DNA from: Kingdonia uniflora
Taxonomy: Eukaryota > Streptophyta > Magnoliopsida > Ranunculales > Circaeasteraceae
Length of the DNA: 64,000 nt
Assembly (NCBI GenBank): GCA_014058105.1
Contig: JACGCM010001594.1
Location: forward strand, 1,612,001 to 1,676,000
Reading direction: 5' to 3'
Shown here: one piece after another, positions 26,201 to 36,499 of the stretch
Position numbering within the stretch: the stretch's first letter is position 1
Layout of the letters: every line of letters begins with the position of its first letter
Notes under the pieces: model-generated
Database searches by the model: none
Told to the model about the DNA's origin: nothing
Seen by the model: the letters and a program-made list of their open reading frames with translations, nothing else
Position numbers and translations under genes: made by a program

Positions 26201-29200
26201 TGGTAAGGATTTCACTGAAGCAATGACTTATTTACATCTGGGCATATGTTAGGTAAGATGATGCTACCACTGTGATACTTATTCCCAAGACCCCCAACCC
26301 TTCCAACTTTGGTGATTTTAAACATATTGTTTGAAGCAATGTTTTCTATAAGTATATATCTAAGGTCTTGACAAATAGGATGGAAATGTGTTTGGTAAAG
26401 TTGATGAGTTCTTCTCTGGTAGATATTTTCAAGATAATGTGATGATTTCTCATGAACTTGTGATAAATTATAATAAAGATAATGGTCCCCTAGATTTGTT
26501 GTGAAAGTGGATCTCAAGAAAGCCTATGATCTTGTTAGATGGGAGGCTATTTTTTATACTATTAAGAAATTTAATTTCCCAGTTAGGTTTATTAACAAGG
26601 TCCAGGCTTGTGTTACTACTCCTATATATATTTATGTGTCAAAGGAGTGTTAAATTGTTATTTTTGTGGCAAGAAGAAGATTAGGCAAGGGGGTCCTATT
26701 TCCCCATATATCTTTGCTCTTATGGTGGAAGTTTTCAATCAAATGTTGTCTGCCAAAATGTCTCATAGCCTATGTACTTGCCATCCTAGGTGTAAGGACC
26801 TTGTGGTCACCCACCTTTGCTTTGCTAATGACCTTTTAGCCTTTATGAGTGAGGATATCTCCTCTGCTAAAGCCTTATCCAATACTCTTCGAGATTTTAA
26901 AAGATTTGTTGGCTTAGTGGTGATCTGTAACAAAAGCAAAAGTTTTTGCTCAAAATTGGATGATCTTTTGGTGAATGAATTTAAGAATACTCTAAGAACT
27001 TTGCATGTTAAATATCTTGGGCTTCCTCTTATCTATACTAGGCTTACATATTTGAATTGCATGCCTCTCATTGACAACTTGAATTAGAAATCACCTCTTG
27101 GAGAAGTAGGTTTTTATCTTATGCAGGTAGGCTACAACTACTTAAGCCTATGTTGTGCAATATACAAATCTATTGGATCTCTAGTTTTGTTCTCTCTAAA
27201 AGGGTCATAACTGAGATTGATAGCACTTGTAGGAGGTTCTTACGGGTTGGAGTTGATTTGTCACCCACTGTCTCAGGACTAAAGTGTGTCACCCCTATAC
27301 GAGGGGGGTTTGGGGATTAGATACCTTGGATTGTGCAACTCTATCTCCGTCATGAGGCATATTTGGTCTAAAGTTTCCTCAAAGGATACTATATTGGTTA
27401 ATTGGGCTCAAAGAAAACCTTATTAAAGGGAACTTTTTTGGCAGATGAAAGCCCCTTTATAATGCCTCTTGGTATTGGAAAAAAAGGTTATGAACCTTAG
27501 AGACCAGGCTAGTGGCTCAGCTCTTCACCATTGTGGGCACGATGATAGGCCTGAGATTTGGGGGGACACTTGACATCTGATGGGGATTTTAATGCCTAAT
27601 TTCCCCAACAACTCATGTATAGGTATGATCTCAACAAACAGGCAAAGGTAAGAAATCTCATACAGGATAGGGGATGGAGCCTGTCTGACTATGCTCATAT
27701 GCTCATAATATAATGGGGGATATGGCTAGGATCACTGAAGGGGTGAGTATTCATGAGGGCTGTGGAGATAAAATTGTTTGGTCTGCATCCAAGGATGGAG
27801 ACTATAGTCTCAAGAGCATCTATGAGATTCTTAGGCATCATAATAGTGTTGCTAGCTGAAGTAACTGTGTTTGGTTTAAGGGTTGCATACCTAGGCATTG
27901 CTTTATCACTTGGATGGCTTTGCAAAAAGTGCTCAAAACACAGAATAAACTGTTAGAATGGGGGTTTGTACAGGTCTCAAAGTGTGTTCTTTGCAGGAGT
28001 ACTACTGAGAATGAAGAATACTTATTCTTTGAATGCCCCTTCCCTTTATCCATCTGGAACACTGTTTTAAAAATGTTGGGTTATAATAGGAATACCGGGA
28101 ATTGGGATTGTGAGATGCAAGGGGTTACACAACACTTTCAATGAAAAGATATGGTGGCCACTACTTGTGTGTCTAAATAAAGTTCATGTTAAAGAGAGAC
28201 TTTTCGCTACAAAGGTTGGTTTAAACCCGTTGTGTGATCTATATTTTCGCGATATTGAATCTCTTGATCATGCTCTGCTTAAATGTCCTCTTGTTACTAA
28301 GGTTTGGCAACTTTGGGATGTTCATTCTTCTGCATGGGTGTTTTCACCCCAGTATACCACTAACAAGTGGTGTGTTGTTCCTTTTCTCCTTTGGCATATT
28401 TGGCTCAGTAGAAATCACATTTGCTTTCATAATAAAAGGATTGAAGCCAAAGACATTTTAAGTCAAGCGTCTGTTGACATGGTCCAACACTTAAAGCACA
28501 ACATTTGCAACTCAAGCATCACAGTTTTAGTGTTGGGGGTCACAAGACTATTCCCTCCTTCAGACATTGCTTGGCAATACCCTAAGCATGGTTGGGTTAA
28601 GCTCAATTTTGATGCCTATGTGAAGACTGGCGATTTTGCTGCTATTGGCGGAGTGATCAGGGATGAGGGAGGTATTTTCAAGGAGGCTTTGCTGCTCCTT
28701 TGGGTAAATGTTCTATTACTGTGGCAGAGTGTCAAGCTCTGCTTTATGGTGTCCAGATGGTTGTGGCTAGAGGCTTTACTCACGTTCAACTTGAAGGTGA
28801 TTCTAAGGCAGTTATTAATGCTTTGTAAGGTATTGCTGCTTGTCTTTGGCGAATTCAGAATCTGATTACGAAGACTCTTCAATTGCTATCTACATCTTGT
28901 CAAGAGTGGGATTCTGACCATTATTATAGAGAAAACAACTTCTCCGCTGACTATCTTTCGAAGTTTGGGCATCTGTTACAAGAACCTGTTTGGTGGTGTG
29001 AGCAACCCCCTCAGGGTCTTGTCCCATTTCTGTATGATGATTTGTGTGATCGGGCCCTTCCGAGGGTCTGTGTAGTTGCGGAGTTGTGTTTTTAGTATAC
29101 AAAAAAAGTCTCTTTACTTTTATAGTGTGGAAAGAGAGAAATACTAGAATCGTTAAGAGTACAAAATGCCACCATAAAATTGTCTGTTTTTAACCTTGTA

Positions 29201-32200
29201 AATGAAATGAGAGTTAAACTCTCTGATCATGATATTGGTGTTGCTGACAGTGATAAAAATAGGAAATTTATGCAAATTGGAATCTTAATGCTAGTTGTGT
29301 GATGCAGGTGCTCTATAAAAGTGAAATGGGAACCAGCTGGAGGAGATATATCTGAACTCTGAGCACTGATGGCTCCTTATAAGGCAACATTGGAGGAACT
29401 GGAGCTATAATTAGAGACAATATTGGCACTGTTATGGGAGCAGTAGTTGGCACTATGAACAAGATATGTTCCTATGCTTGAGCTTAAGGAAATAGAAATT
29501 GGGCTAAGGCTTTCTGTGGAAAAAGGGTACAAAAAGATTATGGTGGGGACTGACTCTGAGATTGTTTTTGGCTACATTAAGAACACTAAGAAAATGAATA
29601 CTACTCCATCGAACACCCGGTACATCATGAATAAGATTAAACTGTTGATTGATCAACTTGATTTTATTTTATATTAAATACATCTATAGGGAGACAAATA
29701 GGGCTACAGATGCTCTAGCTGACCTGCACCGGGAAAATTTATGCAGATCCTGGCTAGCTTTTTTGCTGTAGATTTAAAGAAGATTTTCTATGAATGCTGC
29801 TGGGACAGAGTATGATAGAGTCTAAGGGTCTGTGTTGTTTGCTTTCTGAGAATCCTGCTATACTGATGCGGTTTTATGGCTATTTGGTTGTTCAGTGGGG
29901 TCTAGTTTCGTTGACTGACTTTGGAGTTGTTGCTGTTGTTAGGTTTTGTGTATGAGAGGGTCTGATTGTTTGTCTGATGTATTTTTATCTTGTATTTCTG
30001 CCTTGTCACCATGGTGGCAAGGTTTTGGGTGTATTTTCCTTTTTTTCTAAAAAAACAGGGATCTGAGCAAAAGATACAAAGAAAAAAAAATTGCAAACCA
30101 CTCAGAAGTTAACATAGCTTTCATAATAACAGGAAAAAAAAAAAATATATTAAATCATAAAGATATGACTCAATTAGGGAAACTTTAGCTCTAAAAAATT
30201 TATCCTTAACCTCATAAAATCCAAATGACAAAAGAAAAAAACCAGTATCTGGGGCAACATCAGCATAAACCGAGGTTGTGTGGGTAAAGTGGGCCGGGCA
30301 GGTTGTGTCCAGAGGTTTGAGGGCGGGACCCCAAGCAAAGTCTTTCTCTGCAAAGTGCCTTGAAGGCATGTTTTTTCTTAAGTGCCCCAGCAGAGTCACC
30401 ATATGTAATTGGGATAGATGAGGACTGATGTATGTGACCTAGCAAGCCAATAAGAGAGAGGTATGATGATTCCAAGATTTGGAGTGGGATAGCAGAAAAG
30501 AAAATTTAATCTTGGACTATGAGTTCACAATCTGTATCTAGCACAGGGATCCCACATTATGAACAATGGAGGCATCCAAAATAAGATATTGTCCTTACCC
30601 TAACACATGTGGCGCTCTACAGTTGGGCTGCTTTTCTGACGAAAGCAAACAGCTACTGCAACGATAGATGGCGATTTAACTCATCCTACATTTGTTCTTG
30701 CGCAACTCTCTTTTGCCCGTTACATTGTCACAGTTTCCATCTGGCCTCAAACCTTGTCATTCGAATTACCCTTAGTTCCCTTTGTAGCATTCAAATGCTC
30801 ATGTGCGCGGAATTAATATAGCGCGGTTTGATGGTAAGTGGGACGTGCATGTTGCCTTTGGGCCTTGCTATTTCATTGAGCCACGTAACGTGAAACCTAT
30901 TATTGGACCTTAATATGCCGTTAGCCCGTTACCTACACTCTCTAATGAAAACTGGTGAGAATAAGAGATACCAACTTAAAAAACTAAAGAAAAACACTTG
31001 GAGAAAAAGGTAGAGAAAAAAAGTAGAAAGAAAAAATTCAAATGTAAATAGAAGATGTTACAATAAAAAAACTTTTGAGCAAAACAACAAATGTGGAGGA
31101 AATAATCTTGAGAAAGAGAATGTATTTAACTCCTCAGTCGATTGTCTACCACCTCTTACATAACCTAGCACTTAACTTAATTCCTATTAGAGTTCATTGT
31201 CTCCCAAAATTCATCTTTCTCATATGGCTACTCCCCTAGTAGCCTCCCTACTCAATGACTAAATGACAAACTATTCACCTATAAAAGTTATATCCCTTGT
31301 GTATAAACATCCCATGAAATTCTATACCACCATCCCCTAACATTTCCATTTATACTTCCTTCCTTCAATTGTAATAAGCGGGATGCCCCCAACCCACACG
31401 TTCACCATATTATGAAAATATTCCACGTCTTTGTCTCCTTTTAACCAACTTATATTCTTCTACTAGACCGAATTTGTTATTGAGGATGTCTTCAGTTCAT
31501 TGTCTACCTTCCCAAGTGTCTCCGCTACCATTATAATGCCACCTTATGGAGTTTCGTGGAGGTCCATTTTAATCAGCTGAAAATTCTCCTACTTGACCGA
31601 ATTTGTTATTGAGGATGTCTTCAGTCCATTGTTTACCTTCACAAGTGTCCCCGCTACCATTATAATGTCTCCTATAGGAAGTTTAGAGGAGCTTCGTGGA
31701 GGACTATGTGTTTATGGGAGTGCATTACCATGATTGTGCTATCATACTTTTCGATTTACTTTCCTCGTGCCAAGCCCTTGGGTAGATTTCTTTAGAAATT
31801 TCACTTCTCTTAAAGTCCCCTCTTAGTAGATGTCCGCCCCTCTGAGTCTCTGACATAAATTCATTTGATTGAAAAAATACTCACTTCTCCTGATGAAAAA
31901 AATATCAAATGTGATCTGATGGATTTTAGTATGATATGGAAAGTTGCACGTAATTCTCTCCCAAAATAACAACAATAAAAGCATACACTCAGCTCTACTT
32001 CAAGGCACACTTAAGTTCTATGTAACAAAAAATTTGGACAACAGGTCTAAAAGTAATTGTCTATCTTAAGTTGATACAAATTGGCTAGCAAGAAACAAGA
32101 TCAATAGCATAAAAGTGGAGTTTTTGAATCATAAATGCTAGATTTAGTTAAAATCATTGGGTACTTACTTTGCAGCTCTAACTTGAACTCTAAGAAAGGT

Positions 32201-35084
32201 AGAATCTATCTCAGCAGCTCGTGCACAGTCATCAAGTGCTTCTCTCATTCTTCCAGCAGACATCCTGGCAGCTGCACGATTGCTATAACAGAGCACCAAA
32301 GCCGACAGGCAGCTTTTAGATATCTCATCTGATAACACACAGTTAACCCCACGTGTGTAATAATCTTCAGCTTTAGATAGATTCCCATTGGCATAAGCTT
32401 GGTTTCCCCTGGTATAATTAGATGGACCAATTTCAAATATAGATGGTAAAATTAATAGAAAATTTAATAGCCTACAAATGGTAGATATGGTTCTAGTTGG
32501 TGCTTTGAGTTATGAAATCCCTTCAATTACAAAACAACTAAGGAAAAATGAAAAACATATTAGACTTAAATTAGACCTTTAGATAAACAGAATACCTGAA
32601 TCGCCACTTATCACAGAGTTCTTGAACAGCTGCTACTGCAGCAGCTGAGGAGATTGTTCCTTGTTTGACTACCTCTGGTTCTTTATCTGATTTAGATTTA
32701 TTCACCGGTATATTATGAGACTTAAATGGATCTTCCTTTTGATCCTGGCCAGGGGCTGAACTCGGAGAACTACTGGCAAATGGCACGAAAGGAATACAGG
32801 GGATTTCAAGCTGAACTTTAGCATTGCTATGAGAATCTAGACCAGATTTTGTTCGATTTTTCTTTTTGTAATGGCGCTTTGCAGCTGATAAATTCCCCTG
32901 AGCTGAGGTGGTTGAGGATGATGCAAAGGTGAATTTAGTGTCCCTGTCATCTTGTGAACTTGAAGCAAAAGAAAACTGCAAGATTCCATCACTTCCTTCA
33001 TTCTTGATATTTGAGGGAATACCAGCCTGAGGATATGTTTCAATGCCCACCTTCTCGGTATTGGGATTCAAACATTCTGATCTTGACCCACTAACAAACT
33101 CGTCTGGACAATTGGCACTATCATCTTTCTCAAAACAGGTTGTGCTCTCCTCGCTCGAATTTCTGCCTTTCTGAATATCTTTATTATTATTCAAGCTGTG
33201 TGTTGCAGTAATCAGGTCTTCATCTATTGCATCTCCCGAAATTTCTGATGCCACAGAAGTTTCTCGTGAATTCAGGTCAGCGGCTAAAGTTTCTTGATAA
33301 GGAGAAAAATCCATTGGTGAATAACAAGTGGGAGACTCAGGGTTTTCTTGGGAACTTCTATCCTTCACAACATGGTGTCCACTGGCAGGCTGCCTCATCT
33401 TCTCTTGTCTCTTCTTCAACCGTGTACCCTTAGCGCCTCCCCTCTTTGCACTGAAATCCATCTTTTGGTTTAACCCTGTAAATAGGTAACCCGAGGCATC
33501 CTGACTTGACTTCCCAAAATCTGCATGAGATGTCCCCGATTGAGATACTGTGCTAGTAAAGCTAACCCTAGACTTAATCTCATCAGAAGGTATATCAAAC
33601 CCAAATGAGAATGTAGATGATGACGAGAAAGATGTATCTAGTTTTGAATCATTGTTGAGTTGGACGGAAAATAGGGGGTCTACTCTAGAACCTCCACTCG
33701 CCATTGGTGTCGAAGAAGTGCAAACTGAGGGGATAGAGCCACCAAAAGCGGGGGCATTAAAAAGTTCTTCAGTTCGATTTCCAAATTGTGTATCTGGGAA
33801 ACCATCAGAAACCTCAATTGTGCTTCCAAATTTTAATTTTGTCCTCTCACCAGGCAATATATTTGTCGCACATACATTGGAATCGTACTTATCACTCCCA
33901 AAAGCAGAAGTCTTTTTAACTTTCTCAACAGTCCCATGTCCATAAATTTTTATTTTCCCCAGCTTATCAGCTAAAGTAGTTGCACTTCCACCCAAAGTAC
34001 TATCATCATTCATTTTGCTACTTCCAAAGATAAAACTATTATTTGCATTGGACATAAAGTTAAAATTACCTGCGGTCGTAGTATCCTCTATGTTTAACTT
34101 CTTAAGCTCATCTGGTAGCTTGGAATCTGAGCTTCCATAAGAAGTTCTATTAGCTGCATTGCTACTTTGTCCAAATAAGAAAGTGCTCTTATCATCGGCT
34201 TTTGAGTTAAAACTAGCGTCTTTATTTTTCACAGCTTTTTCGCCATTCTTTGAGCTTTCTATGTTCAACTTGGTCATCTCATTAGGAAGCGACGATGATT
34301 GGTCCTCTTTTTCACGAATCCTGGTTTTTTCTGTATTCGAATTTGAGAGTCCAAATACAAACTCCGAATCACTACCTTTTCCAAATGCGAAAGTATTAAT
34401 CTCACTTGCCTTCTCAACTGTTTCACCATTCTTAGAGCTCTCTATGTTCAACTTCATCATCTCATCATGTAACGACAATTTCCCCTCGCTTTCACCAACC
34501 CCATTTTTTTCTACATTCGAATTCGAGCCTCCAAATACAAACCCCGCCGAGGACTTCCCAAACTCAACATTCCCCAAAAATGGATCATCTTTCACACTCC
34601 CTCCAATATTCAACTTCTTCAACTCATCCAAAAGCACTTCCCCCTCATTCTCACCAACCCCATTCTTCTCCTTACTTAAACTCGAACCCCCAAACACAAA
34701 ACCAGCATTTCCCCTACCCAAATCATCAGAACCACTACCAAATCCTTTATCCGACGCAGCGAAAGGGTTCCAACGATCACGCAAATCCCTCATCCCACTC
34801 TCATTATCGACTCCCCCCTCGAAGCTCGTCGTTGTAGACCGCCCCTTGTTTCTCCTAACCTTGGCGAACCGGGGCATCGAGAGACCAGACGAAAGGGGTT
34901 TCCTCGAAGAGAAATTACCCTCATTTATCCCCAAATTTCCAAACTTTGAATCAATCTGGTGTTCTGATAGAAAATCATTAGAGGTGAAATCGAAATTACC
35001 TCTTGATTTAGGGTTAGGGTTTTGGAGAAGAGAGGATTGTTGTTGCGTTGGAGGAGGAGGGGTATCGATTAGAGCTGGCGACAT
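11222..35084 (-). CDS. Large TPR and J-domain (DnaJ) co-chaperone with FxFG-rich N-terminus
   Basis: Exons, 5' to 3' on the minus strand: 35084-32596, 32408-32169, 20379-20250, 18308-18157, 17746-17520, 17422-17353, 15429-15223, 13243-13008, 11879-11801, 11710-11573, 11419-11222, all GT-AG. They encode about 1388 residues if one missing base in exon 4 is allowed for. Residues 1 to about 820 are low-complexity and carry repeated FVFGG/FxFG motifs. TPR units follow (KWRFRGNQAYANGNLSKAED; AGNEAFLAGKHSEAVEHYTS; CFCNRAAALQALSQISDAIA). The J domain begins near 1244 (LDMYLILGIEP), has an intact HPD at about 1274-1276, and ends RSRYDLEEEI. The order matches the Arabidopsis pair At2g41520/At5g12430. 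Such proteins stimulate Hsp70 ATPase through HPD, while the TPRs bind Hsp70/Hsp90 tails. Intron 2 is 11.8 kb and filled with transposons. Exon 4 is 152 nt although both of its boundaries are phase 0, so the frame breaks near 18219-18221. That is either a sequence error or a young null allele. Confidence 0.92.
12303..12449 (+). mobile_element. tRNA-derived SINE in intron 8 of the TPR/J-domain gene
   Basis: A 147-bp insert is flanked by perfect 13-bp target-site duplications, AGACATCACGAAT at 12290-12302 and 12450-12462. Inside are a Pol III A box (TGGCCTAAGTGG, near 12317) and a B box (GGTTCGAAACC, near 12363). The element ends in an A-rich tail. It is therefore a retroposed tRNA-related SINE, not a tRNA gene: the body does not fold as a full cloverleaf and the 3' part is unrelated. 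The perfect duplication says the insertion is young. Confidence 0.93.
13244..15222 (-). other. Intron 7 of the TPR/J-domain gene
   Basis: This 2-kb intron holds an 18-bp A-run near 14101 and an A/G-rich, possibly retroposed, block ending near 14590. I could not assign any part to a transposon family, and no frame is supported. Confidence 0.5.
16040..16661 (+). mobile_element. LINE 3' fragment in intron 6 of the TPR/J-domain gene
   Basis: Translation on the plus strand gives the zinc-binding RT-associated segment (AFFAWTIYLKKSLTIDNLRK). This is followed, with lesions, by an IWLEINARKF stretch typical of plant LINE C-termini, a T-rich 3' UTR and an AAATAAATAAATAAAG tail near 16645-16661. The element is severely 5'-truncated and opposite in strand to the host gene. 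No target-site duplication was found. Confidence 0.7.
18309..20249 (-). other. Intron 3 of the TPR/J-domain gene
   Basis: No coding frame or transposon domain is recognised. A small imperfect inverted repeat of CTCTCTCTC-type arms lies around 19255-19305. A GC-richer patch with two GACGTCC words occurs near 19957-19986. Confidence 0.45.
20564..23899 (+). mobile_element. Non-autonomous Helitron in intron 2
   Basis: The left end, TCTATTCTACTATTATAAAA at 20564, has the plant Helitron 5' form (TC...CTA-rich start). The right end has a short GTGC-TAA-GCAC hairpin near 23874-23884, then CTAG at 23896-23899. The junctions are A (20563) and T (23900), which is the canonical AT target. The 3.3-kb interior has no Rep or helicase domain, so it would need a partner for movement. 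It contains a G11-type homopolymer near 22552 and an internal direct repeat. The termini were read by eye, and the hairpin is imperfect beyond four pairs. Confidence 0.65.
23374..23685. repeat. 155-bp direct duplication within the Helitron
   Basis: Two adjacent copies (about 23374-23528 and 23529-23685) share long identical stretches such as GAAACATTGTCTAGAAATGC and GACTGGCTCAACAACTATTG. They differ at a few bases. The repeat lies next to the 3' terminus of the element. Confidence 0.85.
24774..25482 (+). pseudogene. LINE A endonuclease domain remnant
   Basis: The start ACWNVKELNNPLKQK matches the WN(V/C)RGLN start of plant LINE apurinic endonucleases. Further on, FGDFNSIL and the C-terminal ISDHSPM (25450s; the SDH motif contains catalytic residues) are present. 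The frame is interrupted several times between about 24990 and 25270, so no active nuclease can be made. Confidence 0.8.
25795..27087 (+). pseudogene. LINE A reverse transcriptase remnant
   Basis: The segments read GNSNTSYFNKYVKGR (pre-RT region), ILIPKTPNPSNFGDF, VLTNRMEMCLVKL, IRQGGPISPYIFALMVE and HLCFANDLLAF. The last corresponds to the catalytic Y/F-A-D-D loop, here FAND, so the second Asp-pair position has changed to Asn. Frameshifts occur near 26225 and 26500. The family reaction is target-primed reverse transcription, but this copy cannot perform it. Confidence 0.82.
28140..29107 (+). mobile_element. LINE B: 5'-truncated LINE nested in LINE A
   Basis: This carries a second zinc-binding segment (NPLCDLYFRDIESLDHALLK) and an RNase-H domain start (WVKLNFDAYV, GGVIRDEGG). 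A frameshift near 28690 leads to VQLEGDSKAVINAL and ENNFSADYLSKFG, then a stop near 29092 and a 7-A tail at 29100-29106. LINE A's own zinc finger ends just before 28140, and its next conserved block (WKERNTRI) resumes right after the A-tail. LINE B therefore sits inside LINE A. I saw no target-site duplication. Confidence 0.75.
29108..30056 (+). pseudogene. LINE A 3' portion with RNase-H-like domain
   Basis: The stretch resumes with FIVWKERNTRI, then shows MLELKEIEIGLRLSVEKGYK and MVGTDSEIVF (29474-29677), the E and D positions of plant LINE RNase H. It finishes with NRATDALADLHREN and a T-rich 3' UTR. The N-terminal RNase-H strand is damaged by stops. Confidence 0.7.
30057..32168 (-). other. 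5' part of intron 2, no gene
   Basis: This is the remainder of the 11.8-kb intron between LINE A and exon 2. Apart from the tandem duplication at 31457-31710, I see no transposon domain and no frame with support. Confidence 0.5.
31457..31710. repeat. 129-bp tandem duplication
   Basis: Two copies are offset by 129 bp and share GACCGAATTTGTTATTGAGG (at 31466 and 31595) and GCTACCATTATAATG. They have diverged by scattered substitutions and a small indel at the 3' end. Confidence 0.85.
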
Positions 35085-35685
35085 TTGAGGGTGGGTTTCA
35101 TTGAAATTGGGAGTTTTGAGCTTTTTTGGTTAATTCATACAATATGTTTCAATCCGACGGTCCAGATTTGACGCTCTCTCTCTCTATGATTTGTATTCCT
35201 TTGGTGGTGACTTGGTTTTGGGTGATCACACTGATCGGGAAATGCTGGTTTTTACAATTTTTGGGCAAAGGTTTAAAATGGCATGTTATAACTGTGTTAG
35301 CAAAGAAAAAAAAGGCATTAGAAAGCCAAATGTGCGTGTTACTATTGTAACTATTGTAAACGATGTTATCACAAGAAGAAAACTCATTAAAGTGGCAACA
35401 TACATATTTATCATGATCACATCCTATTTTAAGGATAGTTTAGTTGGTTTTAAAGGTTCCAAGGTGTAAAGTATATTTTTGTATTTTTCATGCATGAGTT
35501 ACATGAGGTTCAGTACAATAAGTCTCTGTCGTTAAAGTGGTTGAGATAATGATCGCTTTATATATTTTCTCAACTTAAATACTAACTTTTGTAAAATTAG
35601 TAATAACAAAAGTTTACCATTAGTTACGATAAGATTGACACTCTCATATACATGTAAGACCTAGCCTAATGGGGTTGTCCCTAGT
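35085..35685. other. Upstream region of the TPR/J-domain gene
   Basis: The minus-strand 5' UTR and promoter of the TPR/J-domain gene should lie here. A (TC)n run at 35175-35186 reads as GAGAGA on the gene strand. No clear TATA box was found. Confidence 0.4.
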
Positions 35686-35912
35686 CAGGCTACTAATACT
35701 GCTTGTATCATATTATTATCATTTTTGTGTTCAACTATCATTTGTTGTTTCTATATTATCACAATATAATTTTTATGATAGAACCCCGAGTCTACATGAA
35801 CATGAATCAGTGCTTAATTGCACACCTCATCAAGATGAGGGACGTCGAACCTTATGTCTGGAGTCCACTGATGCAAGACTTAGTGAGGTCAATAAACCTC
35901 AAATTAGTAATA
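35686..35912 (+). repeat. Left copy of a long inverted repeat (retroelement/pararetrovirus-like)
   Basis: This 227-bp segment is the reverse complement of 42121-42347, with moderate divergence. Both translate, in opposite orientations, to the same peptide core (NCTPHQDE / NCTPYQDE, then VNKPQI). The two copies therefore share a once-coding start region and point toward each other across the LINE. The reading frame continues past the repeat to about 35995 here. Confidence 0.8.
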
Positions 35913-36098
35913 ATTTTATTAATGGTCTACGAAATCCGGATGGGATCCGGTATAGTGTTTTGAAAAATCCAGGCATAGCGCGCCTTCCAAGATAACCAGT
36001 AAAGAGAGAATGTGACTGCAGTCCAGGTAGCCCGTTCAATAGACCAGTCCGTCGGGGGCGAAAGCCACATCACAATCCATTCATGGACAAACAAATGC

Positions 36099-36494
36099 TC
36101 ATCTTGGTGAAGTAATCCACCAAGGGATGTACCAAACCAGACTGCTCGGGTAAACGCGCATTCCAGGAGGAAAATGATGGAGAGTCTCCAAAGGGGCTAG
36201 ACACAGAGGGCACGAAGTATCAGTTAATGCAAGGCGAGCCGTAATCTTATCTCGGCAGGGAATCATATCGCGGAAGCATTTCCACGCAAAAATCTGGGCC
36301 CGAGGAGACGCCTTATTCTTCCAGAAACGTAAGAGGAAAGAGGGGGTACCCATAATCGGTTCCATCTGTGAGCCAGACATTAGAGCCCGATAGGTGGACT
36401 TTATGGAGAACTTCCCATCTTTCGATGGGTTCCATTTCAATTCATCCAAGTTACCTTCACGAGGAATGTAAATATGTGAAATAAGGGTAGCCAA
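36099..36494 (-). pseudogene. LINE C zinc-binding RT-associated segment
   Basis: The 131-residue frame contains WNPSKDGKFSIKSTYRALMS, FAWKCFRDMIPCRDK and CPLCLAPLETLHHF, a typical plant zf-RVT arrangement (CPLC...H). The frame then runs into unrelated sequence, which marks the broken 3' end of the element. Confidence 0.8.
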
Positions 36495-36499
36495 TATAT

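Larger units (their letters stand above)
23905..30056 (+). mobile_element. LINE A, interrupted by LINE B, in intron 2
   Basis: The plus-strand order is: ORF1-type linker (to about 24770), endonuclease (24774-25482), reverse transcriptase (25795-27087), zinc-binding segment (about 27880-28140), [insert LINE B], post-zinc-finger IVWKERNTRI (about 29110-29160), RNase-H-like part (29474-29790) and a T-rich 3' UTR with a final A-run at 30047-30055. Many stops and frameshifts show it is dead. The strand is opposite to the host gene. The 5' boundary just after the Helitron is approximate. Confidence 0.8.

Noticed and set aside
30121..30475. Two overlapping minus-strand frames in intron 2, as a possible extra exon
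   Set aside because: Exon 2 joins exon 3 in phase without it, the frames match nothing in the family, and no suitable splice pair was seen.
34159..35088. 309-codon open frame on the plus strand
   Set aside because: It is the antisense shadow of exon 1 of the TPR/J-domain gene. The minus frame has the recognisable protein and joins in phase to ten more exons.
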